NCBI RefSeq assembly: GCF_017745215.1
Contig: NZ_JAGHZV010000027.1
Span: 1-32,448 of the forward strand
Direction of reading: 5' to 3'
DNA: 32,448 bases
Source of the DNA: Sphingomonas sp.
GTDB taxonomy: Bacteria; Pseudomonadota; Alphaproteobacteria; Sphingomonadales; Sphingomonadaceae
A program made the position numbers and the translations under genes. The notes below the pieces were generated by a model. It was not told the origin of the DNA. It saw only the letters and a program-made list of their open reading frames with translations, and did no database searches. This document shows, piece by piece, positions 6,981 to 14,978 of the stretch (positions are counted from its first letter, which is position 1; the number at the start of each line of letters is the position of its first letter).

Positions 6981-8381
6981 TCAGCTCCGGTCGCGGAGCT
7001 TCGCCACCATCTCGCCGGCCAGCAGGCTCAGCGTATCGTCGCGCGCGCCCATCACGACGATGCGGTCGCCCGGGCGCGCTTCGGCGAGCAGCGCCTCGGC
7101 CGCATCGGCGCGAAGCGGCACATGGCGCGCATCGCGACCCGCCGCCGCCACGTCGGCGACGATGTCGGCGCTGGTGACTTCGCGGCTGGTCGTGCCGCCG
7201 AAATAGGCCGGGTCGGGGAGCACGAGCATGTCCTCCGCCGCGAGCCGCTCGGCGAACATCGCCACCAGCTCGCGCCGCATCACCTTGAGCGGGCCATAGC
7301 CGTGCGGCTGGAAGAACAGCAGCAGCCGGCCCGGAAAGGCGTGGAGCGTGTCGAGCGTCGCGGCGATCTTGTCGGGGTTATGCCCGAAATCGTCGATCAC
7401 GGCGACGCCGCCGCCCTCGCCGACCAGCTCGAAGCGGCGCTTGAGCCCCACGAACCCCTCGATCGCCTGGGCCGCGGCTTCCTCGGGCACGCCCGCCGCG
7501 ACCGCCGCCGCGATCGCCGCCAGCGCGTTCGAGACATTGTGCCGCCCCGGCACCTGCAGCCGCACCCGCCGCCGCCCGAAGGCGCTCGCCAGGTCGAAAG
7601 CGATACCGAACGGTTCCTCGACCAGCGCCTCGGCGGCGTAGTCCGCCTCCGCCTCGATCGCGAAGGTGTAGACGTCGTCGCGGTCCTTCAATCCGATCAG
7701 CGCCGCCGCCTCGGCGTCGCCGGCGTTGACCACCGCCCATTCGGCGCGCGTCAGGAAGTCGCCGAACAGTTCGCGCAGCTCCTCCATCGACTTGTGGTCG
7801 AGGCTGACGTTGTTGAGCACCGCGACGCCGGGGTTGTAGAGCGCGATCGAGCCGTCGCTCTCGTCGACTTCGCTGACGAACACGCCGCCCGAGCCGACCA
7901 GCGCGCTCGCGAAGGGCGCATCCGGCGAAGCGAAGTTCTTCATCACCGCGCCGTTCATCACCGTTGGGTCGCGCCCGACCGCGTGGAGGATCCAGCCGAT
8001 CATGCCGGTGACGGTCGACTTGCCGCTGGTTCCCGCGACGCCGATCGACAGCGCGGCTTCGTTGAACAAGGTCGAGAGCAGCTCGGCCCGGCTCATCCGC
8101 GCCGCGCCGACGCGCTCGGCGGCGACCATGTCGGGCACCGTCGCTTCGATCGCGGCGGAGGCGACGACGATCTGATCCGCCGAAGTGATCCCGCTGCCGT
8201 CCTGCGGGAAGAGCGCCACTCCCCTCGCGCGGAGGTCGTCGAACTTGGCGGGCAGCCGGCCGGCGTCGAGGCTGCGGTCCGATCCCGCCACCGTTGCGCC
8301 TTGCCCTGCCAGGATCATCGCCAGCGGCATCATGCCCGAACCGCCGATGCCGACGAAGAAGTAGGATTTGCCGTGCTGCAT
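6981..8381 (-). CDS. Mur ligase family protein (MurC/Mpl-like)
   Basis: This 466-residue protein has the full three-domain Mur ligase layout. The N-terminal nucleotide-binding fold has VGIGGSGMMPLAM (residues 10-22). The central ATPase domain has P-loop GTSGKST (117-123), then EVDESDGS and NVSLDHKSMEEL. The C-terminal domain has GLKRRFELVG and DDFGHNPDKIAATL. MurC and Mpl join L-alanine or a recycled tripeptide to UDP-MurNAc. The usual GTHGKTTT and DYGHHP motifs are altered to GTSGKST and DFGHNP, so a non-MurC role, such as Mpl-like peptide recycling, is likely. It is divergent from an LD-carboxypeptidase, whose tripeptide product is what Mpl would use. The substrate is not settled by sequence. 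Confidence 0.87.
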   Translation of the reverse strand: MQHGKSYFFVGIGGSGMMPLAMILAGQGATVAGSDRSLDAGRLPAKFDDLRARGVALFPQDGSGITSADQIVVASAAIEATVPDMVAAERVGAARMSRAELLSTLFNEAALSIGVAGTSGKSTVTGMIGWILHAVGRDPTVMNGAVMKNFASPDAPFASALVGSGGVFVSEVDESDGSIALYNPGVAVLNNVSLDHKSMEELRELFGDFLTRAEWAVVNAGDAEAAALIGLKDRDDVYTFAIEAEADYAAEALVEEPFGIAFDLASAFGRRRVRLQVPGRHNVSNALAAIAAAVAAGVPEEAAAQAIEGFVGLKRRFELVGEGGGVAVIDDFGHNPDKIAATLDTLHAFPGRLLLFFQPHGYGPLKVMRRELVAMFAERLAAEDMLVLPDPAYFGGTTSREVTSADIVADVAAAGRDARHVPLRADAAEALLAEARPGDRIVVMGARDDTLSLLAGEMVAKLRDRS

Positions 8382-8422
8382 CGGCTCGCGCTATCGGCGG
8401 AAACGCGAGGAGGAGCAAGCGG

Positions 8423-9244
8423 ATGAAGATCGGCGTGGTCGCACCGGGGCGGCCTGTGAGCCATGAAGGCTCGCTGCGGCTTGCGGCGTTCATGGCGCTG
8501 ACCTATCCGGCGCACGAGATCGTCTTCCACCCGCAATGCTATCTGAGCGACGGCGGGCATTTCGCGGGATCGGACGAGGTCCGCGCCGCCGCCTTCCTCG
8601 AGTTCGCCAATGATTCGAGCTTCGACGCGATCTGGTTCGCGCGCGGCGGCTATGGCTCGAACCGCATCCTCGCCGAGGTGATGCCCAGGCTCGGGCCCGC
8701 GGCGAACCACAAGACCTATGTCGGCTTCTCCGACATGGGGTTCCTGCTCGGCGCGCTCTATGCCCGGCGGATCGGGCGGCAGGTCCACGGCGCGATGGCG
8801 AGCAGCGTGGGGCTCAACGACAAGGCCGAAGCGGCGGGCTGGGTGCTCGCGTGGCTGATCGACCAGGATCGCCGCGGCTTCGAGCCGAGCCTCGCCGACG
8901 GCAAGCCCGCCGCCGCCTTCAACCTCGCGATCCTGACGACGATGATCGGCACGCCCTGGCTGCCCGACCTCACCGACCATGTGCTGATGGTCGAGGAAGT
9001 CGACGAGCCCTTGTACCGGATCGATCGGATGTTGTTCCAGATGGCCAACGCAACGCAGCTGAAGGGCATCGCCGGCGTGCGGCTGGGCCAGGTGACCGCG
9101 ATCAAGGACAACGACCCGCCCTTCGCGGAGACGCCCGAGCAGATGATCGTCCACTGGTGCCGCGACATGGGCGTGCCCTACCTCGGCCGCGCCGAGATCG
9201 GCCATGTCGAGCTGAACCGGCTGGTGCCGTTCGGCGTGGTTTGA
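8423..9244 (+). CDS. LD-carboxypeptidase (peptidase family S66)
   Basis: This 273-residue protein starts at ATG 8423 behind GAGGAGGAG. It shows VVAPGRPVS at the N-terminus, FARGGYGSNRIL (72-83), the nucleophile in GFSDMGF (Ser103), VEEVDEPLYRIDRML with Glu191/192, and a catalytic histidine candidate in EIGHVE (His261). This matches the Ser-Glu-His triad of LdcA enzymes, which cut the L-Lys/DAP-D-Ala bond of muropeptides during peptidoglycan recycling in the cytoplasm. No signal peptide is seen, as expected. Only 41 nt separate its start from that of the divergent Mur ligase, so their promoters must reach into each other's gene. Confidence 0.9.
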   Translation: MKIGVVAPGRPVSHEGSLRLAAFMALTYPAHEIVFHPQCYLSDGGHFAGSDEVRAAAFLEFANDSSFDAIWFARGGYGSNRILAEVMPRLGPAANHKTYVGFSDMGFLLGALYARRIGRQVHGAMASSVGLNDKAEAAGWVLAWLIDQDRRGFEPSLADGKPAAAFNLAILTTMIGTPWLPDLTDHVLMVEEVDEPLYRIDRMLFQMANATQLKGIAGVRLGQVTAIKDNDPPFAETPEQMIVHWCRDMGVPYLGRAEIGHVELNRLVPFGVV

Positions 9245-9268
9245 CCGCTCGTCTCCTCGAGCCACAAC

Positions 9269-9350
9269 CGTCATCCCGGCGAAAGCCGGGACCCAGGGTA
9301 GGAGAGGACATCGCTCGCGGCCCTGGGCCCCGGCTTTCGCCGGGGTGACG
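9269..9350. repeat. 82-bp dispersed palindromic element, copy 1
   Basis: It begins CGTCATCCCGGCGAAAGCCG and ends with its reverse complement, with one substitution (GGGGTGACG). Each end folds into its own hairpin (CCCGGC-GAAA-GCCGGG). The inner arms CCCAGGG and CCCTGGG also pair, and the centre carries TCGCTCG. It lies between convergent genes. Confidence 0.85.
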
Positions 9351-9358
9351 GCTCGAGT

Positions 9359-9523
9359 TCAGAACGGCCCGCGCACGACCACTCTCGTGTCGATGATCTG
9401 CTGGAGCGCGGCGATGCGCCGGTCGTAGAGCCGGCCGATGCAGCCGACGCTCGCCGCATGCGCCGGCGCGGCGGCAAGGAAGGCGGCGGCGGCGAGGGCG
9501 ACGAGGGTCAGGCTGCGGATCAT
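9359..9523 (-). CDS. Small exported protein of unknown function
   Basis: A 54-residue frame has a clear signal peptide (MIRSLTLVALAAAAFLAAAP, then AHA at the cleavage site), leaving about 31 mature residues with one cysteine (SVGCIGRLYDRRIAAL). GGAGGA sits at the right distance before the ATG. It follows the membrane protein gene by 32 nt on the same strand. I recognise no family. Confidence 0.6.
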   Translation of the reverse strand: MIRSLTLVALAAAAFLAAAPAHAASVGCIGRLYDRRIAALQQIIDTRVVVRGPF

Positions 9524-9555
9524 GGCGTCCTCCGGGTTGAACAGGGAATGATGCT

Positions 9556-9852
9556 TCAGATCCCCCGCAGGAACGCCAGCGCGAACACCGCGACGGTGAG
9601 CAGCGACAGCCCGCCCATGAACGCCACGTCGGCGACGCGCTCGGCCCTTGGCATGTCGCGATCGGTGCGAATCGAGAGGTAGGACAGCCAGCAGCTCGCC
9701 GTGAAGCACAGCGCGCTGAGCCAGGCGATCTCGTCGGCGATCGTCCGCGCGGCGCGGCCGGTGACGTGCAGCCCCGCGATGATCACCAGCGTGATCGCCA
9801 GCAGGTTCGACGCGCTGGCGAGGATGTGATGCGTCGTCGGCTTGTCGCTCAC
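9556..9852 (-). CDS. Small membrane protein, unknown function
   Basis: A 98-residue protein starts at GTG 9852, two bases after the stop of the dienelactone hydrolase, which suggests translational coupling. Three hydrophobic segments are visible (about residues 13-30, 43-60 and 77-95), with a charged loop IRTDRDMPRAERV between the last two. I recognise no named domain. It is the third gene of a probable VOC-hydrolase-membrane-small-protein operon. Confidence 0.65.
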   Translation of the reverse strand: MSDKPTTHHILASASNLLAITLVIIAGLHVTGRAARTIADEIAWLSALCFTASCWLSYLSIRTDRDMPRAERVADVAFMGGLSLLTVAVFALAFLRGI

Positions 9853-9854
9853 GC

Positions 9855-10700
9855 TCAGATCACGCCGTTCGCCTTGAAGTGCGCGAGCATCCGCGCCCAG
9901 CCGTCCCTGGCGTCGGCCTCGTTGTAGCTCGGACGATAGTCGGCGTGGAAGCCGTGCTGCGCGTCGGCATAGGTGACGAGGTCGGACCCCGTCTTGTTGG
10001 CGGCCTTGAGCGCCGCGCGCATCGCATCCTGGTCGGTCACGGGGATGCCCTGGTCCTGCCCGCCGTAGAGCCCGAGCACCGGTGCCTTCAGCTCGCCGAC
10101 CCGCTCTACCAGCCCGCCGAGCCGGCCATACCAGGCGACGCCCGCCTTGATGTCGGGGTTCACCATCGCCGAGCGCCACACCACCGCGCCACCCCAGCAG
10201 AAGCCGGTGATCCCGATCGCCGGCTTGGCGAAGCGCTGCGCCTTGACCCAGGCCGAGGTGGCCTTCACGTCGCCATCCACTTGATCAGGAGTAGCCTGCT
10301 GGACGACCGGCATGATCGCCTTGAAGTCGGTGATCGCGGGCAGGTTGACGCCCGCGCGATAGAAGAAGTCGGGCGCCACCGCGACATAGCCGAGCTTGGC
10401 CAGCCGCCGGCAGACGTCCTTGATATAGTCGTGGATGCCGAAGATCTCGTTCACGACGATGATGGTGGCGTGGCGTCCCTTGTCCGCCGGCCGCGCGACA
10501 TAGGCGGGCAGCGGCTTGGGCGCGCCGTTGGGGATCAGCACTTCCTCGATGGTGAGCCCGGCCTCGTCGGTCACCACCGGCCTGGCCTCGGCCGAGACCG
10601 CGGCGAGCGCATAGCCGACGAAGAACATGCTCGTCGCGACGCGGCGCGTGACGTGGAAGTCCTCGGGCGGCGATCCTTCGGGGCGCGTGAGCGTGACCAT
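9855..10700 (-). CDS. Dienelactone hydrolase family protein, probably exported
   Basis: This 281-residue protein starts at ATG 10700 behind AGGAGA; an upstream in-frame ATG at 10730 lacks such a site. Residues 19-40 (RRVATSMFFVGYALAAVSAEA) look like a signal segment with a twin arginine. The dienelactone hydrolase core follows: VVNEIFGIHDYI (Glu85), GITGFCWGGAV with nucleophile Cys168, GGQDQGIP (Asp216) and AQHGFHADY (His249). This is the Cys-Asp-His triad plus the gating glutamate of the family, which hydrolyses dienelactones and related esters. The true substrate is unknown. Ends 2 nt before the next gene. Confidence 0.9.
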   Translation of the reverse strand: MVTLTRPEGSPPEDFHVTRRVATSMFFVGYALAAVSAEARPVVTDEAGLTIEEVLIPNGAPKPLPAYVARPADKGRHATIIVVNEIFGIHDYIKDVCRRLAKLGYVAVAPDFFYRAGVNLPAITDFKAIMPVVQQATPDQVDGDVKATSAWVKAQRFAKPAIGITGFCWGGAVVWRSAMVNPDIKAGVAWYGRLGGLVERVGELKAPVLGLYGGQDQGIPVTDQDAMRAALKAANKTGSDLVTYADAQHGFHADYRPSYNEADARDGWARMLAHFKANGVI

Positions 10701-10753
10701 CGGCGATTCTCCTGAAGCTGGCCGCATCATAGCGCGCGGCCCGGCGCGAACAA

Positions 10754-11107
10754 TCAGCGTGCCGGCTTGCCGATCCGCACCAGCACGCCGTCGGGATCCC
10801 CGATCGCGAACTCATAGGTACCCCAGGGCTTCACATGCGGCGCGCCTTTCTCGACGATGATGTCGTGCACCAGGGCCGCCACGCCGTCGACGTCGTCGGT
10901 GCGCAGGAACAGTCCGTGCGAGTTGCGGTCGGGGATCACCCAGCCGGGCTCCGCCTGGCGCAGGTTGATCGCCCAGCCCTTGCCGTCCGCCATGATCCGG
11001 AAGCCGGGATCGCCGCCGACCACCCTGAACCCGATCCGCTCGTAGAAGGCCTGGGTCCGGTCGAGGTCGTTGCACGGCAGGATGGGGACGACCTGATGCT
11101 CGATCAT
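10754..11107 (-). CDS. VOC superfamily protein (glyoxalase/bleomycin-resistance type)
   Basis: This 117-residue protein has a single vicinal-oxygen-chelate module: VVPILPCNDLDRTQAFYERI at the start, FRIMADGKGWAINL in the middle and YEFAIGDPDGVLVRIG at the end. The family includes dioxygenases, glyoxalases and drug-binding proteins, and sequence alone does not choose. AAAGGCGAA upstream is a usable ribosome site. It lies 53 nt before the dienelactone hydrolase on the same strand and probably shares its transcript. Confidence 0.85.
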   Translation of the reverse strand: MIEHQVVPILPCNDLDRTQAFYERIGFRVVGGDPGFRIMADGKGWAINLRQAEPGWVIPDRNSHGLFLRTDDVDGVAALVHDIIVEKGAPHVKPWGTYEFAIGDPDGVLVRIGKPAR

Positions 11108-11188
11108 GCGATTCGCCTTTCAAGGGACTGGCGGAATAACGGGTGATTGCCCTCGCGCCGCAAGCGTCATCTCGCCTTTCCGCGGCGC

Positions 11189-11218
11189 TTGCCTATATCG
11201 CGCCTGCGAAGGCATAAG
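11189..11218 (+). promoter_or_regulatory. Possible thrS promoter
   Basis: TTGCCT (11189-11194) and CATAAG (11213-11218) are 18 nt apart, upstream of the thrS ribosome binding site. A 7-bp inverted repeat GCAAGCG/CGCTTGC (11160-11166, 11186-11192) overlaps the -35 box. No T-box features are visible. Confidence 0.3.
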
Positions 11219-11254
11219 CCGCGCTCCGAAACTCCTCAGAAGGAAGCCCATCCC

Positions 11255-13267
11255 GTGTCCGAGATGTTCCGCATAACGCTGCCCGACGGTTCCGTCCGCG
11301 AGGTAGCCCCGGGGACCACCCCGGCGGACATCGCCGCCGCGATCGGGCCCGGGCTCGCCAAGGCCGCGATCGCCGCGCGCGTCGACGGCGAGGTGCGCGA
11401 CATCATGCGGCCGCTGGAAGGCGACGCGCACCTCGCGCTGATCACCGCGAAGGACGAGAAGGACGCGCTCGAGCTCGCGCGCCATGACTATGCGCACATC
11501 CTCGCCGAGGCGGTGCAGTCGCTGTTTCCCGGCACGCAGATCACCTTCGGCCCCTCGACCGACGACGGCTTCTATTACGATTTCGCGCCTTCGGCAGAGC
11601 ACGGCCCCTTCACCGAGGAGGACCTGCCCGCGATCGAGGAGGAGATGCGCCGCATCATCCGCGCCGACCAGCCGCTGATCCGCGAGGTCTGGACGCGCGA
11701 CCAGCTCATCCGGCGCTGGCAGGCGCAGGGCGAAAGCTTCAAGGCCGAATGGGCCGCCGAGCTGCCCGAGGGCGAGGAACTCACCGTCTATCGCGCCGGC
11801 AAGGGCGAGGACGCGTGGCTCGACATGTGCCGCGGCCCGCACCTCGCCTCGACCGGCAAGGTGGCGGCGGATGCGTTCAAGCTCACGCGCGTCTCGGGCG
11901 CCTATTGGCGCGGCGACCAGAACAACGCGATGCTCAGCCGCATCTACGGCACCGGCTGGCTCTCGAAGAAGCAGCTCGACGAGCATCTCGTCCGGCTCGA
12001 GGAAGCCGCCAAGCGCGACCATCGCCGGATCGGGCAGGAGATGGACCTGTTCCATCTCCAGTCCGAAGCGCAGGGCTCGGTGTTCTGGCACCCCAAGGGC
12101 TTCCTGCTCTGGCGCCAGCTCGAAGCCTATATGCGCCGCCGGCTCGACGCCGCGGGCTATCGCGAGGTCAAGACCCCGCAGCTGATGGACGCGCGCCAAT
12201 GGGAGCAGTCCGGCCATTGGGGCAAGTATCGCGAGAACATGTTCGTCGTCCCCGACGAGATCCCCTCGGTCGACGACGAGAAGCCCGTGCTTTCGGGCGC
12301 CGCCGACCTGATGGCGCTCAAGCCGATGAACTGCCCGGCGCATGTGCTGATCTTCCGCCAGGGCATCAAGTCGTACCGCGACCTGCCGATCCGCATGGCC
12401 GAGTTCGGCTGTTGCCACCGCAACGAGCCGCACGGCGCGCTGCACGGCATCATGCGCGTCCGCCAGTTCACGCAGGACGACGCGCATATCTTCGTGCGCA
12501 AGGACCAGCTGATCGACGAGATCCGCAGCTTCTGCGACTTGCTCGACAGCGTCTACAAGCATCTCGGCTTCGAGAAATATGCGATCAAGCTCGCGCTGCG
12601 CCCCGAGAAGCGCTTCGGCTCCGAAGCGATGTGGGACGAGGCCGAGCAGGTGCTGCGCGACGCGGTCCATGCCTCGGGCCGCGATACCGAGGCATTCGGC
12701 TGGGAGGAGCTCCCCGGCGAAGGCGCCTTCTACGCGCCCAAGCTCGAGTTCCACCTGACCGACGCGATCGGCCGGACCTGGCAGGTCGGCACGATCCAGG
12801 CCGACGAGGTGCTGCCCGAGCGATTGGACGCGAGCTACATCGGCGAGGACGGCGAGCGCCACCGCCCGGTGATGCTCCACCGCGCGATCCTCGGCACCTT
12901 CGAGCGGTTCATCGGCATCCTGATCGAGCACCACGCGGGCAAGTTCCCGCTGTGGCTCGCCCCGGTGCAGGCGGTGGTGGCGACGATCGTCTCGGACGCC
13001 GACGACTATGCCCGCGAAGTCGCCGAGGCGCTGTCGGTGCTCGGGCTGCGTGTCGAGACCGATCTCCGCAACGAGAAGATCAACTACAAGGTCCGCGAGC
13101 ATTCGCTGGCGAAGGTCCCGTACCTGCTGGTGGTCGGCAAGCGCGAGGCGGAGGAACGTACGGTCGCGGTCCGCCCGCTCGGCGCGGATGCGCGGCAGGA
13201 AGTGCTGGGGCTGGACGAGCTGGCGGCGCGGCTGAAGAAGGAAGCGACTCCGCCCGATTTGGCCTGA
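11255..13267 (+). CDS. thrS: Threonyl-tRNA synthetase
   Basis: This 670-residue class II synthetase starts at GTG 11255 with AGAAGGAAG 8 nt upstream; the ATG at 11264 is too far from that site. Domains run in order: TGS (1-65, MFRITLPDGSVREVAPG), the editing domain with zinc-like residues His77, His81, Cys192 and His196 (HDYAH, CRGPH), and the catalytic core with REVKTPQLMD, MNCPAHVLIF (Cys360) and motif 3 around ERFIGILIEHHAGKFPLW. The anticodon-binding domain follows (LAPVQAVVATI). The enzyme charges tRNA-Thr and edits Ser-tRNA-Thr. infC lies 1.2 kb downstream with two unrelated genes between them. Confidence 0.98.
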   Translation: MSEMFRITLPDGSVREVAPGTTPADIAAAIGPGLAKAAIAARVDGEVRDIMRPLEGDAHLALITAKDEKDALELARHDYAHILAEAVQSLFPGTQITFGPSTDDGFYYDFAPSAEHGPFTEEDLPAIEEEMRRIIRADQPLIREVWTRDQLIRRWQAQGESFKAEWAAELPEGEELTVYRAGKGEDAWLDMCRGPHLASTGKVAADAFKLTRVSGAYWRGDQNNAMLSRIYGTGWLSKKQLDEHLVRLEEAAKRDHRRIGQEMDLFHLQSEAQGSVFWHPKGFLLWRQLEAYMRRRLDAAGYREVKTPQLMDARQWEQSGHWGKYRENMFVVPDEIPSVDDEKPVLSGAADLMALKPMNCPAHVLIFRQGIKSYRDLPIRMAEFGCCHRNEPHGALHGIMRVRQFTQDDAHIFVRKDQLIDEIRSFCDLLDSVYKHLGFEKYAIKLALRPEKRFGSEAMWDEAEQVLRDAVHASGRDTEAFGWEELPGEGAFYAPKLEFHLTDAIGRTWQVGTIQADEVLPERLDASYIGEDGERHRPVMLHRAILGTFERFIGILIEHHAGKFPLWLAPVQAVVATIVSDADDYAREVAEALSVLGLRVETDLRNEKINYKVREHSLAKVPYLLVVGKREAEERTVAVRPLGADARQEVLGLDELAARLKKEATPPDLA

Positions 13268-13294
13268 ACTCGGGCGCTGTGATAGGCTCGCCGC

Positions 13295-13864
13295 ATGACG
13301 CTGTTCCAGAACATGCGGCGAGGCCTGTTGCCAGCGCGTCTCACGGTCGACGAGATCTATGATCTCACGGCGTCGGGCGCGCTCGCGGAGAACGAGCGTC
13401 TGGAGCTGATCGAGGGGGAGATCGTGCCGATGGCGGCCGCCAAGGCGAACTGGCACTCGATCATGGAAGGCAAGCTGAACTGGGCGCTGGTCAAGCAATT
13501 GCCCGACAAGCTTCGCGTTTATCCCGCCCCTTCGCTGACGCTTTCGGACGATACGCTTCTCGAACCCGATCTGGTCGTCGTGCCACTCGGCGCAAAGATG
13601 CGCGAGTTGCGCGGGCCGGACATGCTGCTCGTCATCGAAGTGGCGGACAGTTCGCTGAGCTACGATTTGCACGTCAAGGCGCCGCTCTATTCGGCGCACG
13701 GCGTTCGGGAATATTGGGTCGTTGATGCGGTTCGCCAGACGATCCGCACTCATCGCGCGCCCGGACCGGACGGCTACGCCGATGTCGAGGAATATGAAGC
13801 GCACGACCGCGTCGAGGCGCTGCTCCTCCCCGGCGTCACCATCCGGCTCGACACGCTCGGCTGA
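13295..13864 (+). CDS. Uma2 family protein (DUF820, PD-(D/E)XK-like nuclease fold)
   Basis: This 189-residue protein matches Uma2: LTVDEIYDLTASGAL and NERLELIEGEIVPMA near the start, LLEPDLVVVP and MLLVIEVADSSLSYDL in the middle, then KAPLYSAHGVREYWVVD. The EPD, EVAD and K residues form the restriction-nuclease-like site of the family. Members are abundant in cyanobacteria and scattered in proteobacteria, and their role is unclear. The start is ATG 13295, 27 nt after thrS, with no strong ribosome site. Confidence 0.88.
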   Translation: MTLFQNMRRGLLPARLTVDEIYDLTASGALAENERLELIEGEIVPMAAAKANWHSIMEGKLNWALVKQLPDKLRVYPAPSLTLSDDTLLEPDLVVVPLGAKMRELRGPDMLLVIEVADSSLSYDLHVKAPLYSAHGVREYWVVDAVRQTIRTHRAPGPDGYADVEEYEAHDRVEALLLPGVTIRLDTLG

Positions 13865-13973
13865 AACAATCGCGACAATCTGCGACAATATTTCGCGGCG
13901 CGCGCCGGCAACTCCGCACCGCGCCGCCGGGTTTGAACCTCCGTCGATCCAATCCAAGACTGAGGAGAATCCC

Positions 13974-14252
13974 ATGCCCACGCGTTTCCTCACCGGCCTC
14001 GCCGCAGTGCTCGCCTCGACCGCGACGCTCGGCATGGCGGTGCCTGCCCAGGCGCAGGACCATCACTGGCGCAAGGGCGAGCGCTTCGACCGGCGCCATG
14101 CCTCGCATTATGTCGAGATCGACTATCACCATAACCGCCACCTGAAGGCACCGCCGCGCGGCTATCACTGGGTCCGCTCGGGCAACGACGCGGTGCTCGT
14201 CGCGATCTCGACCGGGATTATCGCCTCGGTCGTCGCCAACGCGATGCGCTGA
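13974..14252 (+). CDS. RcnB-like small periplasmic protein
   Basis: This 92-residue protein begins with a signal peptide ending AVPAQAQ (about residue 28). The mature part is rich in His and Arg (DHHWRKGERFDRRHASHY) and ends with PPRGYHWVRSGNDAVLVAI and a short hydrophobic stretch, the layout of RcnB-like proteins. RcnB of E. coli takes part in nickel/cobalt homeostasis, but for this short form that is only an analogy. TGAGGAGAA precedes the ATG at good spacing. Confidence 0.8.
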   Translation: MPTRFLTGLAAVLASTATLGMAVPAQAQDHHWRKGERFDRRHASHYVEIDYHHNRHLKAPPRGYHWVRSGNDAVLVAISTGIIASVVANAMR

Positions 14253-14277
14253 TCCGACGGGCTTCGGGGCTCGCGGC

Positions 14278-14306
14278 TTGCACAAAGCGGCCGCGGCTCC
14301 GATATC
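14278..14306 (+). promoter_or_regulatory. Possible infC promoter
   Basis: TTGCAC (14278-14283) and GATATC (14301-14306) are 17 nt apart. This would give infC a leader of about 115 nt. The -10 match is only partial. Confidence 0.3.
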
Positions 14307-14429
14307 GCGAGTCACACGCGCGACACAGTGCGCGGTAAAATGGACGGAATCGCGCGGTGCCCGCTACCGGACCGCGCCATTCTGCGTTATCCTGGCAATG
14401 CCCGAACAACCACCACAGGAGCAGTTTCT

Positions 14430-14978
14430 ATACGTCCTCCCATGATGCGGCGCCCGATGGCGCCCCCGATGGCCCTCAACGGACCTCGCTATAACGAGTT
14501 CATCCAGTCGCCCAAGGTCCGGGTGATCGACGAGAATGGCGAGAACCTCGGCGTGATGTACACGCGCGAGGCGATGGAGCAGGCCCAGGAGGCCGGGCTC
14601 GATCTGGTCGAAGTGTCCCCCAATGCGGACCCGCCCGTCGCCAAGTTCCTCGATGTCGGCAAGTTCAAGTACGAGGCCCAGAAAAAGGCCAATGCCGCGC
14701 GCAAATCGCAGAAGACGCAGGAGATCAAGGAGATCAAGATGCGTCCGAACATCGACGATCACGACTATGACGTGAAGATGAAGGCCATCCACAAGTTCAT
14801 CGGCGAAGGCGACAAGGTGAAGGTCACCCTGCGCTTCCGCGGTCGCGAGCTCTCGCACGGCCAGCTCGGCATGCGGCTGCTCCAGCGCGTCCAGGAGGAT
14901 TGCGCCGAGGACGCCAAGGTCGAGTCCTACCCGCGCATGGAAGGCCGGCAGATGCTCATGGTGCTGGCGCCCAAGTGA
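14430..14978 (+). CDS. infC: Translation initiation factor IF-3, apparent AUA start
   Basis: The encoded protein is a full IF-3: YNEFIQSPKVRVIDENGENL in the N-domain, AGLDLVEVSPNADPPVAKFL, a lysine-rich linker (about residues 85-110), and a C-domain with VKVTLRFRGRELSHGQLGM ending RQMLMVLAPK. The only good Shine-Dalgarno sequence, AGGAGC (14417-14422), lies 7 nt before an ATA codon at 14430, which gives 182 residues. The first ATG (14442) is 19 nt from that site. infC of E. coli uses the rare AUU start so that IF-3 can restrict its own translation, and AUA would serve the same purpose. The start choice is inference; the identity is certain. The usual partners rpmI and rplT do not follow. Confidence 0.93.
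   Translation: MRPPMMRRPMAPPMALNGPRYNEFIQSPKVRVIDENGENLGVMYTREAMEQAQEAGLDLVEVSPNADPPVAKFLDVGKFKYEAQKKANAARKSQKTQEIKEIKMRPNIDDHDYDVKMKAIHKFIGEGDKVKVTLRFRGRELSHGQLGMRLLQRVQEDCAEDAKVESYPRMEGRQMLMVLAPK

Noticed and set aside
6903..8426. Plus-strand frame of 507 codons opposite the Mur ligase
   Set aside because: Antisense shadow with biased composition and no recognisable domain.
11120..11254. T-box or other tRNA-sensing leader before thrS
   Set aside because: Only a 7-bp inverted repeat is seen, with no T-box sequence and too little room.
11120..14035. Very long minus-strand open frame (971 codons) opposite thrS
   Set aside because: It is antisense to a certain gene, rich in Arg/Ala/His and without domains; a by-product of high GC at third positions.
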